Source: Duganella levis
Lineage (GTDB): Bacteria; Pseudomonadota; Gammaproteobacteria; Burkholderiales; Burkholderiaceae_D
Reading direction: 5' to 3'
Assembly: GCF_009857605.1 (NCBI RefSeq)
Contig: NZ_WWCT01000021.1
Span: forward strand, 62,001-126,000
DNA length: 64,000 bases
This document shows, piece after piece, positions 25,954 to 35,149 of the stretch (the first letter of the stretch is position 1; each line of letters begins with the position of its first letter). A model generated the notes under the pieces. That model did no database searches and had not been told where the DNA came from. It was given only the letters and a program-made list of their open reading frames with translations. The position numbers were made by a program, and so were the translations under genes.

Positions 25954-26030
25954 TACCCGCACAGCCAACCGCAAAAATCGGTTGCAAAGTTTGCCAAACA
26001 GAGCGAAAACCGCATAAACTTGCGGGTATC
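25952..26030. repeat. 10-bp inverted repeat spanning the PP2C-FHA intergenic gap
   Basis: GATACCCGCA (25952-25961) and TGCGGGTATC (26021-26030) are perfectly complementary, separated by 59 bases. Between them lies a short hairpin (AACCG...CGGTT). The first arm overlaps the phosphatase stop and the second ends just before the FHA gene. It could shape the mRNA between the two genes or mark an internal promoter. No T-run follows, so it is probably not a simple terminator. Confidence 0.5.
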
Positions 26031-26047
26031 CCATCGGTCGGTTTGTC

Positions 26048-27595
26048 ATGAAAAAATGCAGTAATGCCCAGCACCCGCATTGCACCTTCTGGGTCATGCC
26101 TGGAACGCAAACTTGTGAAGGCGGCCACGCCCAAACGGAAGCGTCCAGCTACGATCTGCTGACTGCCTTGCGCACCACCCGTCCCGCTTCGCCGGTCACG
26201 GTGCTGGATGTCGTCCCTGCATCGACCAACACCGCCGATATTCAAGCCGCCGAACCAAACTACGCCCGCCCGCATCAACGCGCGCAGGCGGTGCGTCCGC
26301 AACTGCACATCAGCGGTTTCGACCCGCGCGCCGCCGGTGGCCGCCAGACCTTGAAGATGGAACTGCGCGGCATGCCGGACCCCTGCGCGCCGCAACTGAC
26401 GCTGCAACTGCAATCGGACCTGATCCCCAACGGCGCCGCGCGCCAGCATTTCGTGCGCGCGGTTGGCGGCGAATGGCGCCCGGTGTTCGTCGAGTTCTCG
26501 TCGCGCGGCAAAGAGCATGGCCAGTACCAGATCAGCATCGAGCTGCTTAGCCAGCATCCTGGCATGGCGGCGCGAAAATGGGTGTGCACCTTCGTCATCC
26601 TGGTGCCGCGCCTGGACGCCACGCTGACCGAAATCCACCGCATCTTCCTCAGCACCCACAAGAACGTGCGCGTGATGGCGGACGACGCCTCCATCGCCCG
26701 CGTGAGCGCGCAAGGCGGCGACAGCCTGGATATCGACGTCACCGCCCGCAACGCCGGCATCGCCCATCTGGACCTGAACGCGCCGGCCGGCAAAGTGGAC
26801 CTGGGCTTCTCCACCATCGCGTGGGACGAAGACCTGATCGAAATCGACATGCCGCAAGCAGCGGCCGTGCATCCGCACACCACGCGCGCCGCATCGCTGG
26901 TCAACGCCGCACCGGAAGCCGGCGCGCAACGCCAGATCCGTTTGTTCGCGATGGAAGAATGCGTGATCGGCCGCTTTGAACTGGTCGATCCGGAAGCGGA
27001 CGTGATGCTGACCCACTACACGGCGGACGGCCAGGACACCAATGGCCTCACGCGCCGCCTGTCGGGCCGCCATGCCGTCATCCGCCGTTCCGGCCTGGGG
27101 TTTGAAATTGAAGATGTGTCGCGCTACGGCATCCTGCTGGATGGCGTCTGGCCGGGCAAGAACAAGCCGACCGCGCTGCGTCTCGGCATGCGGATTGAAT
27201 TCAGCGCCAGCATCAAGGGCATCGTCACGCTGGCGGTATCGGCCATCATGCCGCATGGCGTGATCCTGCACCGTGTCGACCATGGCGCCAATGCCGAATG
27301 CTTCTACCTGCTGGCGCCGGACGCGCATCCCGGCTATCCGGTCAAATCGTATGCCGCCGCGCCGCATGCGGCCGCGTTGCCGCTGCTGCTGCACCGCGAC
27401 GGCGGTTTCTGGCACCTCGACCAGCTGACCGGCCAGGAAACCGCGCTGGCGCCGACCGTCTCGCTGGATAAACTGAGCCGCGTACCGCGCCATACCCGCT
27501 TCGCCAGCGATCCGTATCCGGAACACTGGATCATCCGCACCGGCGCCGATGACATGTACAGCACGGTGGCGGCGAACGCACTGTCCACCGCCTGA
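26048..27595 (+). CDS. FHA-domain protein with N-terminal Cys/His cluster
   Basis: A 515-residue protein. Near the N-terminus are Cys4, Cys12, Cys23 and a following His, a likely small zinc-binding site. A mixed middle domain follows. The FHA domain spans about 297-395 and has the core motifs: ECVIGRFELVD, RLSGRHAVIRR and VSRYGILLDG. FHA domains bind phosphothreonine. It is the last gene of the kinase/SEDS/phosphatase operon, 94 bases downstream of the phosphatase, and probably a substrate-recruiting or signalling adaptor for that kinase. Confidence 0.8.
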   Translation: MKKCSNAQHPHCTFWVMPGTQTCEGGHAQTEASSYDLLTALRTTRPASPVTVLDVVPASTNTADIQAAEPNYARPHQRAQAVRPQLHISGFDPRAAGGRQTLKMELRGMPDPCAPQLTLQLQSDLIPNGAARQHFVRAVGGEWRPVFVEFSSRGKEHGQYQISIELLSQHPGMAARKWVCTFVILVPRLDATLTEIHRIFLSTHKNVRVMADDASIARVSAQGGDSLDIDVTARNAGIAHLDLNAPAGKVDLGFSTIAWDEDLIEIDMPQAAAVHPHTTRAASLVNAAPEAGAQRQIRLFAMEECVIGRFELVDPEADVMLTHYTADGQDTNGLTRRLSGRHAVIRRSGLGFEIEDVSRYGILLDGVWPGKNKPTALRLGMRIEFSASIKGIVTLAVSAIMPHGVILHRVDHGANAECFYLLAPDAHPGYPVKSYAAAPHAAALPLLLHRDGGFWHLDQLTGQETALAPTVSLDKLSRVPRHTRFASDPYPEHWIIRTGADDMYSTVAANALSTA

Positions 27596-27602
27596 TTGCA
27601 GT

Positions 27603-28484
27603 TTAAGCCGACGGCTTTTTCGCCGGCAGTGGAATCCAGTCCGTCTCTCCCGGCACCGGCGCGAAGCGCTGCGCTTCCCAATCCTCCGCCGCCTGCGAAA
27701 TACGCTCCTTGCGCGACGAAACAAAGTTCCAGTACATGAAGCGATGACCGTCCAGCGGCTCGCCGCCAATCACCACCAGGCGCGCTTCTGATTTGGCTTT
27801 CACGCTTTGCGGACCTTCGGTGTTCAGCAGCGCCATGGTGTGCAGCTCCAGCGGTGCGCCGTCGACTTCCAGTTCACCGCTGATCGGATAGACCGCCGCT
27901 TCCGCCGGCAGGCTGTCCAGCACCAGCTCATGACCCGCTTGCAGCACCACGTCCAGATACAGCGTCTGGCTGAAGGTCTTGACCGGCGAGGTCTGGCCGA
28001 AGGCCGAGCCAATCAGCACGCGCACCTTGGCGCCGGCGATGTCCAGCTCTGGAATCTCAGCGGCCGGCGTGTGGTGGAACGCCGCTACTTCCTCTTCATG
28101 CGCCACCGGCAGCGCGGCCCACAGTTGCAGGCCATGCGTGCGGTGCGGCTTGCCGACCAAATCCTTCGGCGTGCGCTCGGAGTGCACGATGCCGCTGCCG
28201 GCCGTCATCCAGTTGATGGCGCCAGGCTCGATGCGCTGCACCGTGCCCAGGCTGTCGCGGTGATCCATCGCGCCTTCAAACAGATAGGTCACGGTGGCCA
28301 GGCCGATGTGCGGATGCGGACGCACATCATGGTCGGCATCCAGCGGCACGTCGAGCGGACCGAAATGGTCGAAGAAAATGAACGGGCCCACCGCCTGCTT
28401 GACGGCGGATGGCAGGAAGCGGCGCACCATCAGGCCGCCGCCCAGGTCTTTCTCGTGGCCCTTCAGCAGATTTGTCACGCTCAT
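27603..28484 (-). CDS. Pirin family protein
   Basis: A 293-residue bicupin. The N-terminal cupin carries the pirin signature (FFDHFGP, then VRPHPHIGLATVTYLFEGAMDHRDSLG with H-x-H-x metal ligands). The C-terminal cupin is shorter. Pirins are iron-binding cytoplasmic proteins; some have quercetin dioxygenase activity, others act as redox sensors. It is next to and upstream in order of an OsmC gene (five bases apart: the OsmC gene ends at 28489, this gene starts at 28484), so the two are probably co-transcribed as a stress pair. It converges with the FHA gene; a short GC stem with T's at about 27605-27620 may terminate that transcript. Confidence 0.9.
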   Translation of the reverse strand: MSVTNLLKGHEKDLGGGLMVRRFLPSAVKQAVGPFIFFDHFGPLDVPLDADHDVRPHPHIGLATVTYLFEGAMDHRDSLGTVQRIEPGAINWMTAGSGIVHSERTPKDLVGKPHRTHGLQLWAALPVAHEEEVAAFHHTPAAEIPELDIAGAKVRVLIGSAFGQTSPVKTFSQTLYLDVVLQAGHELVLDSLPAEAAVYPISGELEVDGAPLELHTMALLNTEGPQSVKAKSEARLVVIGGEPLDGHRFMYWNFVSSRKERISQAAEDWEAQRFAPVPGETDWIPLPAKKPSA

Positions 28485-28488
28485 GATG

Positions 28489-28887
28489 TTATCCCAGTAC
28501 GGTAGTGATTTCGGTGGTCACTGCGGTCATCAGCTTATGGATCGGGCATTTCTCCGCGACGGACAGCAACTCCGCGCGCTGCGCGTCGGTCAGCTCGCCG
28601 GTCAGGTGCAGCGTGGCGGTCAGGCGGTAGACGCCATGACGCTCTTCCTTGTCATCGCGTTCCATCGTCACTTCCACATTCTCCAGCGGGATGTTCTTGC
28701 GCTTGGCGTACCACACCACGGTCAGCGCCTTGCAGGCACTCAGGGATGCGTCATACAAATCATGTGGCGACGGGCCGGCGTCACTGCCGCCCTCTTCCAC
28801 CGAAATATCAGTAGAGATGATGTGGTTGCGCACGTGGACGATGTGGCGCATTGGCAGGGATTGATCACGCAGGGCTTTGATCGTCAT
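28489..28887 (-). CDS. OsmC/Ohr-family protein
   Basis: A 132-residue protein with OsmC family features. It has the segment SPHDLYDASLSACKALTVVWYA containing the first redox cysteine, and CPIHKLMT with the second one near the C-terminus. These cysteines reduce organic hydroperoxides in this family. It lies next to pirin in the same orientation. The N-terminal stretch is hydrophilic, so it is probably cytoplasmic. Confidence 0.88.
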   Translation of the reverse strand: MTIKALRDQSLPMRHIVHVRNHIISTDISVEEGGSDAGPSPHDLYDASLSACKALTVVWYAKRKNIPLENVEVTMERDDKEERHGVYRLTATLHLTGELTDAQRAELLSVAEKCPIHKLMTAVTTEITTVLG

Positions 28888-28964
28888 TCTATGTTCCTTG
28901 TAGGCGTTAAATCAGAACCGACAATGTACACCGAATGACGGAGTTATGCTTCTACTAAAAGGAC

Positions 28965-29726
28965 TCATTCTGACAGCAGAATATCCAGCATGCGCTGCGG
29001 GTTCGTGACGAAATCGTGCATGATCTGGAAATGCTCGGTGTCTTCGTAATGCACGCGCTTGAGTCCCGCGTCCGAGCAGTGAAAAACGTCCGCGTCCGGG
29101 TAGGCCATCAAGATCGGCGAGTGCGTGGCGATGATGAACTGAGAATTCTCATTTGCCAGTTGATGAATGCGGCTGAGCAGCGCCAGCTGGCGTTGCGGCG
29201 ACAGCGCCGCTTCCGGCTCATCCAGAATGTAAAAGCCGTTGCCGCCGAAGCGGTGCATCACCAGCGACCAGAAAGACTCGCCATGCGATTGTTCGTGTAG
29301 GGATTTTCCGCCGTAGGAGTTAATCACCGGCGGTCCGAGCGCGCCTTGGTCCAGGCGCTCAATTTCAGTCGCCAGGTTGAAGAAGCTCTCAGCCCGCAGG
29401 AAGAAGCCATCTCGCGGCTGTTTGACGCCCTTCACCAGCCGCAGATACTGATGCAGCTCCGAATGCGAGGCACGCGTATTGAAGCCGAAATTTTTGGTGC
29501 CGCCTTCCGGATTGAAGCCAAAGGCGACCGCGATCGCCTCCAGCAAAGTCGATTTTCCAGAGCCGTTTTCACCGACCAGAAAAGTCACCTTCGGATGCAG
29601 CGGCAGCGTGTTCAGATGACGGACAGCGGGCAAGGAAAACGGATAGCGGTCAAAGTCCGCAATCTCCTCCACTTTCAACCGCACCTGCGACACATACTGT
29701 CTAGAGATCATACCGCTTCCAGTCAT
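28965..29726 (-). CDS. AAA family ATPase (ABC/RecF-type, single-domain)
   Basis: A 253-residue ATPase. Walker A is GENGSGKST (52-60). The Q-loop region and a signature-like HGESFWSL segment follow. Walker B FYILDEPEAALS leads into a D-loop and ends with a switch His in IATHSPIL. Single-domain proteins of this class are common as stand-alone chromosomal genes without a partner. No nuclease (such as OLD or a TOPRIM partner) is adjacent, so no defence function is claimed. A start at the second Met (29711) is possible. Confidence 0.85.
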   Translation of the reverse strand: MTGSGMISRQYVSQVRLKVEEIADFDRYPFSLPAVRHLNTLPLHPKVTFLVGENGSGKSTLLEAIAVAFGFNPEGGTKNFGFNTRASHSELHQYLRLVKGVKQPRDGFFLRAESFFNLATEIERLDQGALGPPVINSYGGKSLHEQSHGESFWSLVMHRFGGNGFYILDEPEAALSPQRQLALLSRIHQLANENSQFIIATHSPILMAYPDADVFHCSDAGLKRVHYEDTEHFQIMHDFVTNPQRMLDILLSE

Positions 29727-29764
29727 ATAATTCGGTCAAGGATAACATCACGCGTGAGGAATGA

Positions 29765-30400
29765 ATGAGCACTGTAGACCCGCAACTGCTGGCCAGCTGG
29801 CTGTCGGCCCGTTCGATCGCGCGCGGCCTGCCGGCACCGGTGCCGGATCGCGGCGGCCTGCGCGTGGACACCGGCCAGCCGGACGAACTGCGCCGCTATG
29901 TCTTTGCCGGCGCCGATGCCGGCATCACGGAACTGGCGCGCGAGATCAACCAGCCGAAGGTATTCATCAAGATGTGCGGCCGGCCGTCGCTGCTACAGGC
30001 ACGCGTCACGCCACGCTGGGAGCTGCAGCCCGACGCCTACCTGATGATCAAGGATGCAGGACGCAACCCGGTGCCATCGCTGCCCTCGGGATTCTGGATG
30101 CAGGTCGCCACCGAAGGCCACACCACCACCGCCCGCATTTTCGCCGAAGACGACACGCTGGCCGCCAGCGGCTACGCGGTGGAATATGAAGGTGTATTCG
30201 CCTTCGACCGTATCGCCACCGAGGCCCAGCACCAGCGCCAGGGGCTGGGCGCGGCGCTGATGGCGGCCCTGGGAACAGCGCAGCAGTCGCAAGCCGCCCA
30301 GCGCGTGCTGGTGGCAACGGAACAAGGTCGCGAGTTGTACACCACGCTGGGCTGGCGCGTGCTGTCGCCCTATTCCACGGTGACGCTGCCGGACGACTAG
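29765..30400 (+). CDS. GNAT-family N-acetyltransferase
   Basis: A 211-residue protein. The C-terminal half is GNAT-like: ARIFAEDDTLAASGYAVEYEGVFAFDRIATE is followed by the acetyl-CoA loop RQGLGAALM (motif A, R/Q-x-x-G-x-A/G) and LVATEQGRELYTTLGW. The N-terminal 100 residues form a second, degenerate domain. The substrate is unknown. It is divergently transcribed from the AAA ATPase, 38 bases apart, so the promoters overlap. Confidence 0.82.
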   Translation: MSTVDPQLLASWLSARSIARGLPAPVPDRGGLRVDTGQPDELRRYVFAGADAGITELAREINQPKVFIKMCGRPSLLQARVTPRWELQPDAYLMIKDAGRNPVPSLPSGFWMQVATEGHTTTARIFAEDDTLAASGYAVEYEGVFAFDRIATEAQHQRQGLGAALMAALGTAQQSQAAQRVLVATEQGRELYTTLGWRVLSPYSTVTLPDD

Positions 30401-30513
30401 CCCGAAAGTAGCAGGCGGCCATGCCAAATATCAGTTATGCCGGATGACTCATGGCCCGCCAGCACAGCGCATGATGTAATCGTCAGATTCGCGAATAACA
30501 GAGAAAGCGCATC

Positions 30514-31473
30514 ATGACCACTTCATCACTTCGTTCAGCACTAGCCACCGCCACCCTCGCACTGGGATCGATCACCTTCAGCGCGTACGCCGCCGCACCG
30601 CTGTCGAAGATTGCCACCCCAGGCTTTGCCCGCATCATGGTGGGAGACGTCGAAGTCACGCCACTGAGCGACGGCACCGCCGATCTGCCGATGGTCGACC
30701 TGCTGAAGAACGACAAGACCAAGACCCAGGCCGCACTGGACAAGGCACACCTGACCACACCCACCACCACCTCGACCAACGCCTTCCTGGTCAACACCGG
30801 CAGCAAGTTGATACTGGTCGATACCGGCAGCGGCGCGCTGTTCGGGCCGACGCTGGGCAAACTGGCCGACAACCTGAAAGCGTCCGGCTATCAGCCGGAG
30901 CAAGTTGACGATATCCTGATCACGCACTTCCACCCGGACCACGTCGGTGGCCTGATGGTCAATGGGAAAATCGCCTTCCCCAACGCCACCGTCCATGCCG
31001 ACAAGCGCGACGCCGACTATTGGCTCAGCCAGGAGAACATGGCGCACGCACCCAAGGATTTCACCGGCTTTTTCCAGGGCGCGATGACCTCGCTCACGCC
31101 TTACATCAAGGCAGGCAAGTTCAAGCCCTTCGAGCATAACGGCGAAGTGGTGCCCGGCATCGTCTCCCTGTCCAGCTACGGCCACACGCCCGGTCACACC
31201 TCGTACATCGTCGAAAGCAAGGGCAAGAAACTGGTCATCCTTGGCGACCTGATTCACGTCGCAGCAGTGCAGTTTGACGCGCCGTCCGTCACCATCGGCT
31301 TCGACAGCGATCCGAAACAGGCTTACGCCGCGCGCACCGCAGCCTTCTCCCAGATCGCCAAAGAAAACGACCTGGTTGCAGCCGCGCACCTGCAATTCCC
31401 TGGCCTGGGCTACATCCGCGCCAACGGCAAGAGCTGGACCTGGACGCCGGCCAACTACACCGTGCGTCCCTGA
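30514..31473 (+). CDS. Secreted metallo-beta-lactamase-fold hydrolase
   Basis: A 319-residue protein with a Sec signal peptide (ending near FSAYAA). The MBL zinc motif THFHPDHVGG (HxHxDH) is present, with a later His (GHTPGHTSY) and Asp (LGDLIHVA) completing the site. This architecture matches exported MBL hydrolases similar to methyl parathion hydrolase or AHL lactonase-like enzymes (AHL lactonases usually lack a signal). The substrate is therefore uncertain. Its 3' end overlaps the convergent histidine kinase gene by 19 bases. Confidence 0.87.
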   Translation: MTTSSLRSALATATLALGSITFSAYAAAPLSKIATPGFARIMVGDVEVTPLSDGTADLPMVDLLKNDKTKTQAALDKAHLTTPTTTSTNAFLVNTGSKLILVDTGSGALFGPTLGKLADNLKASGYQPEQVDDILITHFHPDHVGGLMVNGKIAFPNATVHADKRDADYWLSQENMAHAPKDFTGFFQGAMTSLTPYIKAGKFKPFEHNGEVVPGIVSLSSYGHTPGHTSYIVESKGKKLVILGDLIHVAAVQFDAPSVTIGFDSDPKQAYAARTAAFSQIAKENDLVAAAHLQFPGLGYIRANGKSWTWTPANYTVRP

Positions 31474-34433
31474 GTATCGCTGAGATACGCCAGGCGGGCC
31501 GGGATCGCAATCCGCACCACCGTTTCGCCCGGCCGCGACGCCATGCTGTATTTGCCGCCTACCTGCTCGGCGCGGCGGCGCATGGCGTCCAGTCCCAGAT
31601 GTCCGGGACGGCCGCCGGCGGCCAGAATATCGGCCGGAATACCGACGCCGTCGTCGCGCACTTCCAGCACCAATTCCTTCGCCGCATAGGCCAGCATCAG
31701 CGTGATCTGGTTGGCGCTGGCATGGCGGATCGCGTTGCGCAGCGCCTCGCGGCCCACCACATACAGCTCGTCCTTTACCACCAGATGCAGCGCGCGCGAA
31801 ACGCTATGCTGTTCGACGCGCACCAGCAGCGTTGCGCCTTCACGTTCGATCAGCGCATCGAACAGGTCAATCAGCTCGTCGTCGCTGCCATGGCGCAGGC
31901 TTTGCACCCGCTCGCGGCCCTCGATGATGGCGTTGTTGGCGTGCTCGATCACCCGCACCAGATTGTCCCGCGTTTCAACCTGTCCTTCGATCTTCTCCAC
32001 TGCATTTTCCGCATGCAGGATCACGCCGTGCATGGATTGCAGCACCGTGTCATGCAGCTCGATGGCGATGCGTTCGCGCTCGGCCACGCGCACCTGCAAT
32101 CGTTCGGCCATGCGGCGCGACAGTTGGCGAATCCGATAGTGGTACAGCGCAAACGCCAGCAAGGCCAGCGCCAGCACGCAGCTGATGCGGAACCACAGGC
32201 TTTGCGCCAGCGTCGGCTCCACCGTCACCCGCAGGCTCGCCTCGTTGACACTGGGCGTGCCGTCCTCGTTGAACGCGCGCAGGCGGAACACGTAATCGCC
32301 GGCGCCAACGTTGGTGTACGAGGTCGAACGGCGGCTGCCGGCGTCCTGCCAGTGCGTGTCGACGCCTTCGAGGCGATATTCGAAGCGCACACTTTCCGGC
32401 GCGCGCAGCAGCGGCGCGGTGAAGTCGATGCGGAAATGGCCGCTGCCGGGCGGCAGCCGCAACGCGCGGTCCGCCGCATAGGTACGCTGGTCGGTGGTCA
32501 CGCTTAGAATCGCCGGCTGCGGCGTGCCCCGGTTACGCTGCAACTTGGCGGTATCCAGCTGCACCACGCCGCCGGTGGCCAGCAGCCACAGATGGCGGCC
32601 GTCCGGACTCATGGCGGTAGGCCAGCGCGATTCGATCACCGCCCGCCCCGGGTAGCCGTCCAGCGCGCCGAACACCTCATAGCGCAGCGCTTGCGTCGGA
32701 TCGGCGATGCTGCGCTTCCAGTCCTCGGCGCGCACATGTACCAGGCCGGCGGCGCCGTTGAGCCAACGGTCGCCGTCGCGCGTCACCACCAGGCCGGAGA
32801 TATTACGCAGCACGTCCGCATCGGCGGCGCGCCACATCGTCAGCTTGCCGTCCTTGAACACACCGGTGCCGTCCGAGCCGCTGACGATAGGTTCGCCGCT
32901 CAGGAACACGCTGGTGGCCATGCCCACTTGATGAATGTCGCTGGTGGTCAGCTTGCCGTCGTCGTAAAACACCAGCGTGCCGTCGCCAGTGGCCAGCCAC
33001 AGTTGGCCGACGCCGGCGGGACCGGACTGGAAGATCTTGTCCGGCAGCGTGAACGCCGACGCCGGCAGCCATTTGCCGTCACGCCAGCCGATCAGGCCGG
33101 TCTCCATGGTCGCGGTCCACAACACCTTGCCGTCATCCAGGATGCCCAGCATGCGGTGATCGCGCGGCTTGCCGTCCGGGCCAGGTGGCAGCGGGATGAT
33201 CTCCTTGCCGCCCTTGCTGATGCGCTCAATCGAACGCTTGTCGCCGATGAAGACTGCGCCCTGGCGGCCATTCGCCACCAGCGTGACGGGCGGACGCGCC
33301 ACCGCCTGCGGCCGGCCATTGGCGGTCAGCTGCCACAAAGTGCCGCTGCCGATGTCCGCCGCCCAGATATGACCAGCGCCGTCAGTGGACAAGCTGTATT
33401 TCAGGCCCGCCCCATCCAGGCCGCTGTTGAGCAGCCGGTTGTGCCGGAAACGGTCGATACCGCTCTCGGTCGAGATCCAGATATTGCCTTCCCGGTCTTC
33501 CAGAATATTCTTCGCTTCGCGCCCGGACAACTGCCGCACCTGGCCAAGGGTGCTGACCTGGACCACCGCGCCAGACTGCAGCGCCACACCCGTTGGCGTC
33601 ACCGGCTGCACGCGGCACACCGGCGCGGCGCAGTCCAGCTGCCACAGCGCGCCATCGCTGTCGAAGACGCCGCCCCAAATGCTTTCGGCATAGGCGTAGG
33701 CCGCCGGCCGCACGCCGCCGGATTGGGCGACGAAGCGGACCGTCGCCGCATCCAGCAACTGCCACAAGCGCCCGTCCGGCGCAAACAGCAACTGGCCGCC
33801 GCCGTCCATCACCTTGACCAGGCGCTCGGCCTTGCGATCCAGCCGCCAGACTCCCTTGTCACTGGAGGCCCACAGATCGCCGCGCTGATCGAGCAGCATG
33901 CTGATGCCAGGCGCGCTATTCCACTCGGGCCCCTCGGCGACCACGCGCCAGCGCCCGTCCTTGTAATGCTGGATATTCCCGGCGATGACCCACAGGCTGC
34001 TATCGCTGTCGATCGTGATGTCGCCGATGCCATTGCGCGCCAACGGTGGCGTCGGTATGGCGTCGACCCGGCCGTCCGGGTGCAGCACCGACAAGCCTTC
34101 GGCAAAATAAGTGATGTACAAATCGCCGTTCGGCGCCGCGCGCACCAGGTTGACGCGGTCGCGGTTCAATCCCAGGCGCGATGGCAGGCGGTAGCGGCTG
34201 AAGTGGACACCGTCAAAGCGGTACAGCCCATCGGCGGTGCCGAACCACAGCCAGCCATCGGCGGTCTGCGCCATGCTGCCGATGCCCGGCGGCGCGCCGT
34301 CCGCGGCAGTCCATTGCGTGTGGCTGTAGTCGGCCAGATCCGGCCCGATGGTGGGAGTGGCCGCACCGGCCGACACTCCCCATACGCATAACGCCGCATA
34401 CACGGCCCAACATAACGAGCGTACGCTTCTCAT
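31455..34433 (-). CDS. Sensor histidine kinase with two-component propeller (HisKA_3 type)
   Basis: A 992-residue protein with a signal peptide. The N-terminal 630 or so residues form a repeat-rich beta-propeller with motifs of the reg_prop/YYY family (WFGTADGLYRFDG, then repeated W..ADG-type blades). A Y_Y_Y-like segment (about 650-730), a transmembrane helix (WFRISCVLALALLAFALYHY) and a HisKA_3 domain follow. The phospho-acceptor is His794 in IELHDTVLQSMHGV. A GHKL ATPase domain with DDGVGIP and GHLGLDAM completes it. Such kinases sense periplasmic ligands, often carbohydrates. No response regulator gene adjoins it, so its partner is elsewhere. Confidence 0.9.
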   Translation of the reverse strand: MRSVRSLCWAVYAALCVWGVSAGAATPTIGPDLADYSHTQWTAADGAPPGIGSMAQTADGWLWFGTADGLYRFDGVHFSRYRLPSRLGLNRDRVNLVRAAPNGDLYITYFAEGLSVLHPDGRVDAIPTPPLARNGIGDITIDSDSSLWVIAGNIQHYKDGRWRVVAEGPEWNSAPGISMLLDQRGDLWASSDKGVWRLDRKAERLVKVMDGGGQLLFAPDGRLWQLLDAATVRFVAQSGGVRPAAYAYAESIWGGVFDSDGALWQLDCAAPVCRVQPVTPTGVALQSGAVVQVSTLGQVRQLSGREAKNILEDREGNIWISTESGIDRFRHNRLLNSGLDGAGLKYSLSTDGAGHIWAADIGSGTLWQLTANGRPQAVARPPVTLVANGRQGAVFIGDKRSIERISKGGKEIIPLPPGPDGKPRDHRMLGILDDGKVLWTATMETGLIGWRDGKWLPASAFTLPDKIFQSGPAGVGQLWLATGDGTLVFYDDGKLTTSDIHQVGMATSVFLSGEPIVSGSDGTGVFKDGKLTMWRAADADVLRNISGLVVTRDGDRWLNGAAGLVHVRAEDWKRSIADPTQALRYEVFGALDGYPGRAVIESRWPTAMSPDGRHLWLLATGGVVQLDTAKLQRNRGTPQPAILSVTTDQRTYAADRALRLPPGSGHFRIDFTAPLLRAPESVRFEYRLEGVDTHWQDAGSRRSTSYTNVGAGDYVFRLRAFNEDGTPSVNEASLRVTVEPTLAQSLWFRISCVLALALLAFALYHYRIRQLSRRMAERLQVRVAERERIAIELHDTVLQSMHGVILHAENAVEKIEGQVETRDNLVRVIEHANNAIIEGRERVQSLRHGSDDELIDLFDALIEREGATLLVRVEQHSVSRALHLVVKDELYVVGREALRNAIRHASANQITLMLAYAAKELVLEVRDDGVGIPADILAAGGRPGHLGLDAMRRRAEQVGGKYSMASRPGETVVRIAIPARLAYLSDTQGRTV

Positions 34434-34462
34434 CGGGAAATCCTGAACGGGTGAACCGCTGA

Positions 34463-35149
34463 TTATGACAGCGAACGCAGGATCTCGGGAAGATTGTTGA
34501 CTTCGTAGGTTGGAATCGCTTCCGACGTATTGTCCAGACGCTCAGGATTGAACCAGCAGCTGTCGATGCCGTAGCGGTTGGCGCCGAGGATGTCGGCGTC
34601 CAGGCGGTCGCCGATGATGATCGCATCTTCCTTGGCAAACGGCCGCGCCATGCGCGCCGCGTATTCAAAGAAGCGCACATCCGGCTTGGCGTAGCCGCAG
34701 GCCTCGGAGGTCGCCACGAACGAGATATGCTCGCGCAGGCCGGACTTGGCGATGCGCTGATTCTGGATCGCTTCCACGCCGTTGGTGATGATGCCCACCT
34801 CGCCCATGCCGGCCAGCGTTGCGCACAGCTGCAAGGCGCCGTCGATCAACACCACGGTATCCGACAGCGATTCCAGATACAGGCGGCTGGCTGCCTCCGG
34901 GTCCAGTTCCAGGCCGTTCTCGGCGAAGGTCTTGCGGAAACGCTCGACCTTGAGGAAGTCCTTGGACACGGTGCCGGTTTCAAACGCGCGCCACAGCGCC
35001 AGGTTGATCGCCTGGTAGCCGAGGAAAAGCTGCGCCAGATCGCCATCCATGCCCAGCGCCTGCAAGGTGCGCGCAAACGACAGCTGCTCGGACGCCTTGA
35101 AGTCCAGCAGCGTGTCATCCAGGTCGAACAGGAAAAGCTTGTGCGTCAT
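34463..35149 (-). CDS. HAD-superfamily pyrimidine 5'-nucleotidase (YjjG-like)
   Basis: A 228-residue HAD hydrolase with motif I FDLDDTLLDF, motif II as ITNGVEAIQNQRIAKSG, and motif III/IV as GDRLDADILGANR. The architecture and length fit the YjjG branch, which dephosphorylates (noncanonical) pyrimidine nucleotides. It overlaps the yjdM stop by four bases (ATGA), so the two form an operon. Confidence 0.87.
   Translation of the reverse strand: MTHKLFLFDLDDTLLDFKASEQLSFARTLQALGMDGDLAQLFLGYQAINLALWRAFETGTVSKDFLKVERFRKTFAENGLELDPEAASRLYLESLSDTVVLIDGALQLCATLAGMGEVGIITNGVEAIQNQRIAKSGLREHISFVATSEACGYAKPDVRFFEYAARMARPFAKEDAIIIGDRLDADILGANRYGIDSCWFNPERLDNTSEAIPTYEVNNLPEILRSLS

Noticed and set aside
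28965..29726. AAA ATPase as a defence (OLD-like) gene
   Set aside because: No nuclease or reverse transcriptase partner lies beside it; isolated ATPases of this type are common.
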